A DNA stretch of 64,000 bases from Atherix ibis (taxonomy: Eukaryota; Arthropoda; Insecta; Diptera; Athericidae): NCBI GenBank assembly GCA_958298945.1, contig OY282605.1, positions 111,286,267 to 111,350,266 of the forward strand, given 5' to 3'. Of the stretch, positions 22,999 through 33,825 are shown in pieces (within the stretch, counting starts at the first letter, position 1; every line of letters begins with the position of its first letter). The translations under genes were made by a program, and so were the position numbers. The notes under the pieces are model-generated. The model was given only the letters and a program-made list of their open reading frames with translations, searched no databases and was not told the origin of the DNA.

Positions 22999-24187
22999 TC
23001 TTGTCCTTCAAACGGGTGACAACCTTAATGAGTTCCAAAATTTTTTTGCGAATTTTCAATATTCTCGTTTTCGGTGGTATATATAAACTTACCATCAGTA
23101 GACTTTCTTTACCACTACTGATTCTTACGGCCATCACTTCCACTGCATCAAAATTACCCAGATCGATGATATCGACCGCAAATTTATTCCTTATGAGGAA
23201 GCCAACACCTTCTCCTTTTCTATTGGCCGCTCTTGGCCTATTGAAGAATTTAAAGTCATTTACTCGAAAATTTGTCGCGTCTTTTATGCTTGTCTCGCAT
23301 AGTAAAGCTATATCAGCTTCTTTTTTCTCCATAAATTCAATTAATTCACCTATGTTCTTCCTAATGGAACGTTATAAAAAATATATATATGAATTATTAT
23401 AATCAATGAAATAAAATACTCGTAAATATGGAAAAGGAATACATACATGTAGATATAGCAATTTTATTAAAATTGCAAATAAAAGCCCACAAAAACACAA
23501 AAAAAACACAAACAAATCAATATGAAATCAAATACAAAATGTAAAATAATAAAGTAAAATGTAAAATAAAATGTAAAATCAATTAAAAAGAACACAATAA
23601 ATATATGATATGATATGATATGCAAATTAAATGAAGAACAACCAACAAAAAGGATATGTAAAATCAAAATATACAGCTTTATATAGAAATCTTCTTATCC
23701 GTTGTTAATACATAATATTGTATTAGAGATTTGTACAAAAAACATAAAGGTGTTAATATAAGAAAAAGGGTGTGTTCAGTTACTTATGTGAGACTGTCAT
23801 TTTATTAACTTTCTTGTATTTTCTTGACTATATATAATTAATTATTTGTTGTTTTATTTTCTTCCCCAGATTTTTTTGTTTGTTCTGTATTATTGGTTGT
23901 ATCTGTTGTATTTGCATTTATTATTTGTGTTACTGGCATGCTATCTGTCATCCCTAGCTTTGACAGGATCAGCGTCAGGATGGTCAGAATCTTTTCCATT
24001 TCAGTTGGCTTGTTCGGATTTGCCTGTAAATGGTGTTGGTTCGTTCTCTTTTAGTTACTCCTGGATCGGATGCGAATTCCAGGCAATGTTTGGCCTGTTA
24101 GCTGTTCTGAAAGAGGTTCTGTTCTGATGCAGCTGCACGTTTTTACTTTTGGCTAGCGCTGGGAAATCAGTTCTATTGTTTAATTGG
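22999..24187 (-). mobile_element. LINE copy D: ORF1 3' end plus part of the endonuclease, interrupted by an AT-rich insert
   Basis: 24180-23850 encodes the ORF1 C-terminal region (TANRPNIAWNSHPIQE and NEPTP, frameshifted), nearly identical to copies E and F. 23371-22999 encodes the endonuclease N-terminus (MEKKEADIALLCETSIKD to VVTRLKDK). Both ends are abrupt: the left joins copy C at about 22999 and the right joins the 3' UTR of copy E at 24187. A foreign insert occupies 23372-23732. Confidence 0.8.
23372..23732. other. AT-rich insertion inside LINE copy D
   Basis: In copies E and F the sequence runs without a break from CTAATGGAACGT to ACATTGATTTGTACAAAAAA. In D these halves are separated by about 360 bp of A/T-rich DNA with a (GATAT)n stretch near 23605-23620. 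No inverted ends or coding sequence were recognised. Confidence 0.6.
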
Positions 24188-24251
24188 TATCATAATTGTC
24201 CATGATGCAGCATTTGTGATCTTGTTTTGCTGCACCTTGTAGATCGTCCAT

Positions 24252-24282
24252 ATCCCCGCGCCCATAGGTCGGGGGAGGGGAT
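24252..24282 (-). promoter_or_regulatory. Hairpin abutting the ORF2 stop codon of copy E
   Basis: On the minus strand ATCCCC immediately follows the TAG stop and pairs with GGGGAT 19 bases later. The same stem occurs at the same place in H (50479-50510) and F (59362-59392). A role in template recognition by the reverse transcriptase is possible but inferred. Confidence 0.55.
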
Positions 24283-27200
24283 CTAGCCGTGATAGACAAT
24301 TGGGACTCGAGCCTCCCCGATAAACTTTAGCAAAATCCTAAAGTTACCTGAAGGAGCTGCCCCGTCGGTGTTCAAAAAGGTAGCCAATTCCTCCAAGTCA
24401 TGTATCATGGGGAGGTATTGGCGACGATATCTATTATATTTGGCACATGTTATCATGACGTGCTGGAAATCATCCACCACGCCACATTTGTCACATAAAT
24501 TGCTATCTTTAACCGGAATTTCTTCAGCGTGTTACCGCAAATGATGTTGCCTGCCCTTACACGATTTATATAAACAATCTGTTTTCTGGTCAACATCGAT
24601 TTGCGGAACCAGTATTTTGATAGGCTAGGTGTTGTGTTTGTCATGTAGTGAAATCTATTTTTCGCTTTTGAAATCTCTGTGTAGGATTGAAGCCATTCTG
24701 CTTCAATCCGATTCTTCATACTGTATAGGATTTCTTTCGCACCAATCTCACAGTTTGTCATATTCGCATCAGTGTCACCACATGCATTTCCCGCCAGGCG
24801 GTCAGCCGTGACGTTAGCCGGAATACCCATATGGCTGGGAACCCATTGGATGCGGAAACGTTTCTGTGGGCAATTCGCAATGTCTTCCATAATTACACCC
24901 ACAACTGGGTGGCGACTTTGCCATGTTGTACCTTGCATGACCGTACATGCTGTTCTAGAATCTGTTACTATGGCAATCTTGGTGGAGTTAGATGCCATTG
25001 CCAATTTAACAGCTCTCTCTATAGCCTTTAATTCTGCGGTCACTATTGCAGCAATGCTGCCATTTATCCGATATTTATACTCCTTGCCGTGTTTATCATC
25101 CAGAATACCGATGCCTGCCACTTTACCGGTCAGGGATGCATCCGTATAGAAAATATGGTATTCTATTAGGTCTTCTTGTATGATATTTTTGAAAATCTGT
25201 TGCCACATTGCATTGTTCGCATTTCGCTTGGCCACGTTAAAATTCGTCATGTGACCGCATATTATAAGATTATCCGGAGGGTGATCGCATTTATAAGAGC
25301 GGCCAGCACTCTCGAGTTTTATAAATAGATCATCATATTTGGTCCGTGTCCGTTTTATATATGTTTGCACGTGCGCATTGTTAGTCATATTTGTGTATAT
25401 TGTTTTGTTGGTTTCACACATTTTTACTATTTCGATGCATGCCGTCCACTCTCTCCTTAGGTGCATTGGCAATTCGCCCGTTTCAGCCCACACTGTCTCT
25501 TTAGGTGTGTCTCTTAAATACCCCATAGCCGCCCTGAGCGCTTTACAAGCTATGGAGTCGAGTAATTTTAGCTGTTTTTTATTACCATTGCCCAATACTG
25601 TGGCACCATATTCTAGTTTTGATCTTATTAAACCTTTATAGATGTTTAATAGTATCGTTGGGTGGCCACCATGTTTCAGGTTGCTCAGTCTGCCCAACGT
25701 ATATATGAATCCTTGGCACTCTTTTGCTAACGTTCTGCAATGGTTACCAAAATTAAATCTTTTATCTAGGTTAATACCTAGATATTTGATTTGGTCTACC
25801 ATTTCAATATTTTTTTCTAATAATTTGGCCTCGATCTTATCCCCATTCTCACCGAAAGGTAACATGATTTTCGTTTTTTCTATGTTAACCACCATTTCCA
25901 GGGTTTTTAGTTTATTGATGACAAAACCAATGCCCAATTTCATTTTTTTTTTGTACTATGGCCAGGTTATTACCCTTGACCACGAGTGCCACATCGTCGG
26001 CAAATTGTACAATTTCCCCTACATTACCATCAAGGCTATGTAGGCATTTTGTGTAGATGTTAAATAGTGTCGGGCTAAGGACACTACCCTGTGGCACTCC
26101 TCTGTCTATATTTATGCTGTTTTGTCCATCAGAGCCGCACAATGTTACCACCCGATTGGTGCAGAAATCTGCAATCCAATTGGTGAGCATTGGTGGGAAA
26201 TGGTGGTTGTCCATGATTGTTTTTAATTTGGCTATATTCACCATATTGTAGGCCTGTTTCAGGTCTAAGAAGAGCAATGCTGTTTTTAGTTTTTTATCCT
26301 TATTCGCGAACACCATGTTGGTTAGGTGGTTTATGCATGTTGTAGCTGACATGCCCCGGCGAAAACCAAAACTGTTCGTTGGCAATACATTCTGGCTGTC
26401 CATAAAATGTACCAGCCTATCTTTAATTATTGTATTGATAATTTTCACCATAACTGGTAGTAATGTTATTGGGTGATAATTCTCCAATTTTCGGACATCT
26501 TTGCCAGGTTTTGGTAGGGCTATTACCTTGGCCGCTTTCCATTGGCATCTGACACGATTGTGCCGGAATTCTTGATTTGCTGCCACCAGCAGCGTTTTTA
26601 ATTGGGCATCGTTCAGTTTTTTAATGTAATCATATTTAATGTTATCCTGCCCGGGTGCAGTTGATTTTTTTCTGCTGATAACATTCTTTAGCTCGTATAT
26701 ATTGAGATCCTTTTCCCATTTCGTAATGGGGAAAGTGACTCTTCTTCTTGTAATTGTTGTACTTGTTGATGTTATAGTTGGCGTTGGCATGTCTGTTGTG
26801 CCAAAATTTAGTTTCAAGAATTTTATACGGCTTTCATCATTCATGGTGGCAACATTTCCGGCTGTTATTTGACCTTTATTTGTCCCCCTCAGGGCATGGA
26901 TCTTCCCCCAGATCTCACAGATATTAGCCTCTGGCACGAAAGATCTAGTAAATTGTGCCCATGTCTTTTTCTTTTCTTTTTTTATGTTAATTTTAAGAGT
27001 GGCTCTTGCCCTTTTGAAATCAATGAAGTCCATAACATTCTTTGTACGGTTATATTTCAAAAGAGCCGCCCTCTTTAGACGGTACAATCTTTTAATCGAG
27101 TCGTTCCACCATGGTTTGTTGTTCGAAACCATACCAGTGGCTGTTACCGTATATTTTTTAATGGCTTTTGTGAGCTTCTCTTCCAACTTATCCATGTTCA

Positions 27201-27997
27201 TCATTTTGGCCAATTTCATGTTTTTTATTAATTTGGGGGTGTTGACAAACCTTTTTGTCATTACCCCAAACCCTTTGGCAAAACCATTTTTTCGAAAAAC
27301 CCTTTGGCAAAAAACTGTACTGGATTAGGATGGGGACGTGGTCTCCAATAATATAATCTGGACAGGTCTTCCAGCCCCAGGCGCCCATTGTGGTACTCTT
27401 GGCCAAGGTAATATCGATTGCACTGACCTTTCCATTTACGTCATTTACATACGTATAGTCGCCATTGTTCATTATCGACAAGCCGGTACGGTCCAACATA
27501 CTCATGATGTTGTCCGCCCTAATCCTTTGTGCTGAATTTATTTCAGGACAAATTGACCCTACCTCGTTTTGTGCATTAACGTCACCACCCACGAGGATCC
27601 TCTTATCCTTCAAACGGGTGACAACCCTTATGAGTTCCGAAAATTTTTTGCGAATTTTCCATATTCTCGTTTTTGGTGGTATATATAAACTTACCATCAG
27701 TAGACTTTCTTTACCACTACTGATTCTTACGGCCATCACTTCCACTGTATCAAAATTACCCAGATCGATGATATCGACCGCAAATTTATTCCTTATGAGG
27801 AAGCCAACACCTCCTCCTTTTCTATTGGCCGCTCTTGGCCTATTGAAGAATTTAAAATCATTTACTCTGAAATTTGTCGCGTCTTTTATGCTTGTCTCGC
27901 ATAGTAAAGCTATATCAGCTTCTTTTTTCTCCATAAATTCAATTAATTCACCTATGTTCTTCCTAATGGAACGTACATTGATTTGTACAAAAAACAT
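24283..27997 (-). pseudogene. ORF2 of LINE copy E: endonuclease, reverse transcriptase, RNase H (frameshifted)
   Basis: The endonuclease starts MFFVQINVRSIRKNIGELIE at 27997 and keeps CETSIKD, GGDVNAQNE, SAIDITLA and GDHVPIL. Frameshifts near 27300 and 27200 lead to the linker NKPWWNDSIKRLYRLKRAAL. The reverse transcriptase has ALPKPGKDVRKLENYHPITL, GFRRGMSATTC, FLDLKQAYN, RGVPQGSVLSPTLFN and QFADDVALVV. An A-run at 25942-25951 (minus strand) has ten A where nine would keep the frame. RNase H shows YTDASL, TAELKAIE, VTDSRTA and TADRLAG, so its four acidic residues are present. A frameshift near 24480 precedes the C-terminal DDFQHVMITC and the end VPIVYHG. The enzyme would perform target-primed reverse transcription. 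Confidence 0.92.
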
Positions 27998-28091
27998 AAA
28001 GGTGTTAATATAAGAAAAATGGTGTGTTCGGTTACTTATGTGAGACGGTCATTTTATTTATTTTCTTGAATTTTCTTGATTATATATATAA

Positions 28092-29719
28092 TTACTTATT
28101 TGTTGTTTTATTTTCTTCCCCAGATTTTTTTGTTTGTTCTGTATTATTGGTTGTATCTGTTGTATTTGCATTTATTGTTTGTGTTACTGGCATGCTATCT
28201 GTCATCCCTAGCTTTGACAGGATCAGCGTCAGGATGGTCAGAATCTTTTCCATTTCGGTTGTCTTGTTCGGATTTGCCTGTAATGGTGTTGGTTCGTTCT
28301 CTATTAGTTGCTCCTGGATCGGATGCGAATCCCAGGCAATGTTTGGCCTGTTAGCTGTTCTGAAAGAGGTTCTGTTCTGATGCAGCTGCACGTTTTTACT
28401 TTTGGCTAGCGTTGTGAAATCAGTACTATTGTTTAATAGGTACTCTCTTAGGTACGGTCGGTTGTCCACGGTACCATTTGTGTTTATTCTTTTTACGGCT
28501 TCGCCATATGTCAGCAAATCTTCCTCTATGAGGTTTTGTATCATTGTCTGTTTTATAAATTCGGGGCATTGCCTGTTTGTTGATGCATGTTCCTTGTTGC
28601 AATTGATGCATTTTGGCTTTCCACTGCAGGGTCCCTCATGTCTGGATTCCCCACAGTTTCTGAAGCTGTGCATCTGGCTTTTAAGTGTCCAAACTTAAAG
28701 CACTTGAAGCACATCATTGGGTTTCTTGTAAACAGTTTGACTCGTCTTAGTGCTCCCCAAAAAGTAATGTATTCGGGCAATGTTGACCCGAAGAAAAATA
28801 ATTTCACCGTTTCGGTTTCCGCAAACGTTACGCTGCCATCTTCTGCTGTAACTCTCCTGGTCATTCTAGTGGCGCTCTGTACCCTCACACTGCTTTTTAT
28901 CTCTTTAATTAGTTCATCCATCGAGACATCAATTGGTACATCATATATGATGCCCGTTTTTAGGGTGAAATGTCTCGGGATGTAAAAGTTGAATTTGTTA
29001 GCGTCTCCTTATCTCGTGTTAGGCGATGTGATTATCTTGTTAGCTTCCGCACTAGAACTGCAAATTATTTTGCATTTATATGCACCAATCTTTTGCACTG
29101 TAGTTTTAATCGTGAAGTGTCTCGGAATAAAGAAACGATATTTGGTGACTTCCCCCAACCTCATGTTTGGAGACGTGACCAGCTTGTTTGCAGTCAAAAA
29201 GGACGTGCAGGTAATTTTTGCCTTAAAAGCTCCAATCTTTTCTACAGTAAATTTATGTTCCTGTCCCAAAACGCATTTAATAGCCTTTCCCAGTTGTATA
29301 TCATTTAGGAAAACTTTATTAGTTTCCCTTATTCGTTCAGCGATTACGTAGAAAGGACCTTTTGCGTCCTTTTCGTATACGATTTGTCCCGGCTCAATCC
29401 CCCTATCTAACCCCTGAATAATGTTGTTTATCGTAATAGGCTTACCTTTTGAGGTAGTTGTAGTCTCGACTGATGTAAGCTCATTTGTCATCACTTTTGT
29501 TGCTTCTGCAGTTACTAATGTTGTCTTCATCTTTGCCGCAGGTACGTCTGTAGCAGATTGTACAGGTGTCGATAGATTAGTTAGCGACGGCACTCCTTCG
29601 AAATCGTCATCACTACACACCATTGGTGTGGCCGCTCTTCTTTTAATTTTAGACAAATTATTCAGTCTATTCGGGATTCTTTTCCTTCTTTCGGGGGGAT
29701 CCCCCATCGGTTCGTCCAT
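28092..29719 (-). pseudogene. ORF1 of LINE copy E (zinc-knuckle RNA-binding protein, frameshifted)
   Basis: It begins MDEPMGDPPERRKRIPNRLN at 29719. YEKDAKGPFYVIAERIRETN and ITSPNMRLGEVTKYRFFIP follow. A short duplication (TTVQKIGAYKCKI repeats VEKIGAFKAKI near 29100) lies about 150 bp after the first occurrence, with a second ITSPNTR. After a break near 28985 come MDELIKEIKSSVRVQ, FWGALRRVKLFTRNPMMCFK and CFKFGHLKARC, a frameshift near 28665, CINCNKEHAS and the C-terminal tail ending at 28092. The internal duplication and frameshifts make it non-functional. Confidence 0.88.
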
Positions 29720-30554
29720 TTTTCACCAGGCAAAAATTTTTATCACAAAAAAAGTCCAAAAAAAAAGTCCACACACGTATGTGCAACGTCGTATATTAGA
29801 CCGAGCGCACGTACGAAACCGTCCGTGTGACCGACCGCTCACACGAAAACCGAAACGACGGATCGGAAAAAAAAGACAAGACGAAAACTCCGCCCACAAA
29901 AAAACACAAATTCGTGTGCGTGTAAAAAACAAAACAAAAACCCTCGGACGTAAAGAAAAATTTGTTTGTGTGTACACAAATACGACCGCACGCACGTAAA
30001 AAAAGGCAAGAAGTCAGAAACGTGCTTACACACACATATATCAACCGAGAGTCAAACACACACAGCACTCGATTGCCACTACTAAAAAAAACGTGTCCCC
30101 AAATTAAATTGTCATAAAGTTGTAATAACACGCACCTAAAACGACGCTGTTGTCATCACGTGCACCTAAATTGTGCATCCAAGCCCGATCTTGGTACGCA
30201 AAGTTCACAAAAACTTTCAGTATTTTCCCCAGTTTTGGCTAAAGTTTGTCCACTTTAACCTCTTAACAACAGATTTTAACCAAAATTTTACCACTTGTTT
30301 TACTAATTTTTTTTTCTATCAGAGTTTTCGCCGAATGTCAATATTCCAGCAAAATTTCCGAAAAAACTTTACCAAAATAATCACTGGTTTGCCCTTAGTC
30401 TCATAAAAATGAAAACCAAAAAACAAAAACCACAAAAAACTAAAATCCAAAAATTTATCACAGTCTATTTTAATGGCATAGACCAAACCAAACAATTTCA
30501 CTCATAGCAATTTAGAAACTCTACCGATCACTTCGGCTATCCAAACTCGACTGA
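29720..30554 (-). other. 5' UTR of LINE copy E
   Basis: About 830 bp lie between the ORF1 start and the boundary motif. It contains CACGTGCAC near 30158 and the GTCTATTTTA/GGCATAGACCA segment near 30465, both also found in the 5' UTRs of K (38660) and, in part, I (48985) and H (56738). The internal Pol II promoter typical of I-type LINEs should lie here; I see no other gene. Confidence 0.6.
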
Positions 30555-30670
30555 GGACGGTATTGTATTGTATTGTATTTATTGCTAAAGGGCAACCAAA
30601 CCTCGCCAGACGCTTTCGCATCCATCTGCTCAGGCTGTTTGGCTGTCCTGTGTAGGATACATATCGTCCT
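30555..30670 (-). repeat. Conserved LINE 3' tail of unit L with (CAATA)n end and boundary motif
   Basis: On the minus strand the block runs from AGGACGATATG through GCTCAGG-type sequence complementary to CATCTGCTCAG and CCTCGCCAGACG to AGCAATAAATAC, then (AATAC)n and CCGTCC. The AATAAA serves as a polyadenylation hexamer. Here the microsatellite is a pentamer, unlike the CATA tetramer of the five other tails. The junction motif is AATACCGTCC (30564-30555). Confidence 0.85.
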
Positions 30671-31415
30671 AAACCTCCAAGTTCTCATTTACCACTTCAG
30701 TGGTCTCCAAATTTCAGGCTCTAATTTGTTGTTATTGTATTTCATTTTAATTTTTCCTTACCATTTTCATTTTTAAATTTTTCATTTTAATTTTAATTTT
30801 CGTTCCCATTTTCCTTTTAATTTCAATTTTATTTTTCAATTTTAATTTTAACTTACGTTCCCATTTTCATTTTCATTTTAAATTCTGCATTTTAATTTTA
30901 ATTTTTCATTTTAATTTAATTTTCCTTCCCATTTTCATTTTCATTTTAATTTTTCATTTTAATTTTTAAATTTTTCATTTTAATTTTAATTTTCGTTCCC
31001 GTTTTCCTTTTAATTTCACTTTTACTTTTCCATTTTAATTTAAAATTTTAATTCTAATTTTTCATTTTCATTTTAATTTTCGTTCCCATTTTCATATTCA
31101 TTTTCATTTTTAATTTTAATTATAATTCTCCTCACAATCCTATTACACCTTACCCCGTTTTACTCCCCATACCACAACACCCTCTTTCATTTTGCTTTTT
31201 AGTTTTAGTTTTCATTTAATTTTAATTTTCCTCACAAACCTATTACACCTTTCCCCGTTTTAATCTCAATATCCCCAAACACTCTCCTCCTCGACGCCAT
31301 GGTGACTCCCCACCTAGAGCAGCCATGACGACGACCCCGTATCCCTTTAGTCGCCTCTTACGACAGGCAGGAAATACCGTAGGGCTATTCTTTACCTCCG
31401 ACCCTACCCGGAGGA
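30565..31415 (-). mobile_element. Unit L: 0.85-kb non-autonomous element sharing the LINE tail and target site
   Basis: The minus-strand start TCCTCCGGGTAGGGTCGGAG immediately follows the boundary motif at 31416-31425. A GC-rich head of about 130 bp contains CCTGTCGTAAGAGGCGAC. About 550 bp of degenerate AAAATTAAAATGAAAA-type repeats follow, then the common 3' tail. No coding capacity exists. Unit G (57328-58182) has the same head, body and ends. LINE-mobilised, SINE-like behaviour is inferred from the shared tail and junctions. Confidence 0.8.
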
Positions 31416-31560
31416 GGACGGTATGTATGTATGTATGTATGTATGTATGTATGTATGTATGTATGTATGTATGTTTGCTGAAAGGCCACCAATCCTTGCC
31501 AGACGCTTGCGCATCCATCTGCTCAAACGGATTGATGGTCCTGTTGGAAAATAACATCCT
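31416..31560 (-). repeat. 3' tail of LINE copy K with long (CATA)n and boundary motif
   Basis: The tail matches the common block (GTTTGAGCAGATGGATGCG, GTCTGGC) but is more diverged and has lost AATAAA (CAGCAAACATAC). It ends in about 13 CATA units followed by CATACCGTCC (31425-31416) and the first base of unit L. Confidence 0.85.
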
Positions 31561-31717
31561 GAAACCCCCCTATGTCACAAATCACCTACCTAATCTTCTC
31601 CTACTGTCATTCAACTGGATTTTTGCCTTCCCACTGCAGTTTCCTCCTCTTTTTCTTTATTTTTATCCTTACATGTATTTTTCTTATTACTACTGTTCTA
31701 ATCTATTCTTATATATA

Positions 31718-33368
31718 CAGTGACAAGCAAAAGTGAACAAGTAAATTGTACTTTAAGCAAGATGTTCATATTATAGTCGTTCTGTTATAGATATTAAAAA
31801 AAAAATTTTACGTTTTGTTGGTATTTTATTAAGCTTGCTTATTTACAACAACAAAATTAATAAAACTACTTATCTGATAGAAATTATATAAAAAAAATAA
31901 CCAAAATTGCACTTGTTCATATATGCACGTTTTGTGTATGTTAATAGAATTGTTAATATAATATGTATTTTTTATGGTATTTAATATTTGGTCCATAGCC
32001 CTTTTTTTTTAAAACTTCGGAAACCCTCCTGGGCATGCTCTCAACTAAATTTTGGATTATTTCCTTTGGAATTTTCTTCCACTCCCCCTCAATCCAATGC
32101 CATAATTCTTCGAAATTTTTGGGTAGAGTTTGATGTTCAGCTAGCTTCCGTTTCACAATTGCCCACAAATTCTCAATTGGATTTAAATCCGGACTTTGTG
32201 CAGGCCATAGCATGGTCGAAAATTTTTGTTCTTGGAGCCAAGTTTTTACAATTTTTGCTGTGTGTTTTGGATCTCCATCTTGCTGAAATACGAGATCCTG
32301 CTCATTGTACGCACATTTCTCGACGAAGGAAATCAAATTCGATTTTAATAAGTTTAAATAATACTCCTTATTCATGATTCCCTCTATTTTTACAAGTGGA
32401 CACGTATTCCACCATGTGAAACATCCCCAAGTCATAATGCACCCACCACCATGTTTTAAAGAGTTTTTAACCTGGTAGGGCTTTAGGGATTCTCCGGGTT
32501 TTTTCCAATAATATGATCTCCCGTCTGAGTTAACTCGATTTATTTTGGTTTCATCAGACCAAATTACCTTCTTCCACTCATCGACCCCCCAATTTTTATG
32601 CGCTCTAGCCCAAGTTAATTTTGCCTTTATATTTTTTTTTGAGAGGCTAGGCTTTTTAAGCTTCTGGCATGCCACCATACCAATTCTTTTGAGAGCCTTT
32701 CTAGCTGTCCACTTGTTTATTAACATTAATGGAGGCCTCCCTTGGCGTCTTCACCTGGCAGGATCGTAATTGTCGCTCCATTACTCTTGCATCTCGGTCC
32801 GTCAAAAGTGTTTTTCGGCCATATTTCACCGCTGGTACCGTTAATTTCTGGGTTTTTTTCACGTTTAGTACGGTTGTTTGCGACACTTTGCAAACTCGAG
32901 AAATTTCACGACTACTTTCTCCGCTTTTCAACAAAAAAACTATTTTTTGTTTAATTATTTCAGAAATTTTCTTCATAATGCAACGACTCCAATATTCCTC
33001 TAATAGTCGAGTGTAACAACTAAATTATTAATTGCTAGACTCTTAATAAATAACCAATAATCCGTCTGAGGCATTGTGATTCAAATTTACTGTTTAACTA
33101 TAGAACTAATATAGTTCTTAAACGGTACATTTTGTGCACATGTACATTTGAACAAAACGTGCATATATGAACAAGTGCAATTTTGGTTATTTTTTTATAT
33201 AATTTCTATCAGATAAGTAGTTTTATTAATTTTGTTGTTGTAAATAAGCAAGCTTAATAAAATACCAACAAAACGTAAAAATTTTTTTTTAATATCTATA
33301 ACAGAACGACTATAATATGAACATCTTGCTTAAAGTACAATTTACTTGTTCACTTTTGCTCGTCACTG
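31718..33368 (-). mobile_element. Tc1-like transposon with long terminal inverted repeats, inserted in LINE K
   Basis: Left (31718-31934) and right (33153-33368) ends are inverted copies of about 216 bp starting CAGTGACAAGCAAAAGTGAA (right end CAGTGACGAG...). TA flanks both ends (31716-31717 and 33369-33370). The 1651-bp length and DD34E transposase are typical of the family. Long repeats with related inner and outer motifs resemble IR/DR-type Tc1 elements. It is younger than LINE K because it is nested inside it. Confidence 0.93.
31953..32976 (-). pseudogene. Tc1-like transposase (DD34E), one frameshift
   Basis: The N-terminal frame (32976 to about 32715) starts MKKISEIIKQKIVFLLKSGE and holds the helix-turn-helix DNA-binding domain (SREISRVCKVSQTTV). 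A single-base shift near 32710-32720 joins it to NKWTARKALKRIGM. The catalytic triad is visible: IWSDETKI (Asp), QQDGDPKHTA (Asp) and SPDLNPIENLW (Glu) 34 residues on. SMPRRVSEVLKKKGY precedes the stop at 31953. Apart from the frameshift it is intact at about 340 residues, as expected. Confidence 0.92.
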
Positions 33369-33825
33369 TATATATGTTTCAGTCTTTATTTGTAACCTTT
33401 GATGGCGTTTTTTATTCCTACTACCATCATAAGATTTATGTTACTAATGGCACACAGCTATTTATATTTATTTATGCCTATTATATATTCCAAAACTTAT
33501 ACTAATCTATCTTGTATTTTTTAAATATGCCTATCCATTTCAAATTGTTATGCAAATTTGATGGCGTTCTCATTATTGATATAACAATACTGTATATTAT
33601 TTGTACTCTTACTAATCCTTATTTTAATCCTTATATTATATCTTAATTCTACATATTGATATAAGTAATTCTTTATTTATGTATTTATTTTTTTTGTTTT
33701 GTTCTTCCTTACTTTGCTAATACTATACATATTTACATTTGTCTATATGTATTTTAGCTGCGTTGTTTTGTATGACCCATCCGCGACCGAATTACCCGAA
33801 GACTTCATAGGATCAGGGGAAGAGT

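Larger units (their letters stand above)
24188..30554 (-). mobile_element. LINE copy E: nearly full-length element, 5' end at the shared 5S-derived boundary
   Basis: Reading on the minus strand: 5' UTR (30554-29720), ORF1 (29719-28092), ORF2 (27997-24283), then about 95 bp of 3' UTR cut at 24188 by the join to copy D. The 5' end directly follows the motif at 30555-30564 that ends the unit L. Identity to copy F is very high by eye, so the element is young, but several frameshifts inactivate it. Confidence 0.92.

Noticed and set aside
24453..25943. Programmed frameshift between ORF2 parts at the A-run
   Set aside because: E and F shift in opposite directions and H has no shift, so this is indel noise or sequencing error rather than a conserved recoding signal.
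29723..30131. Cys/Phe-rich ORFs in the 5' UTR of LINE E
   Set aside because: Short frames in a compositionally biased UTR; not shared in frame by other copies.
30555..30564. The 10-mer as the true 3' end of the LINE rather than target DNA
   Set aside because: At 38752 and 49076 it occurs without any LINE tail on its upstream side and is preceded by TCTGCGGC, which completes 5S helix I. The alternative remains testable by genome-wide junctions.
31426..31480. CRISPR-like or telomeric repeat from the GTAT run
   Set aside because: Simple (GTAT)n is the LINE 3' tail microsatellite; there are no spacers.
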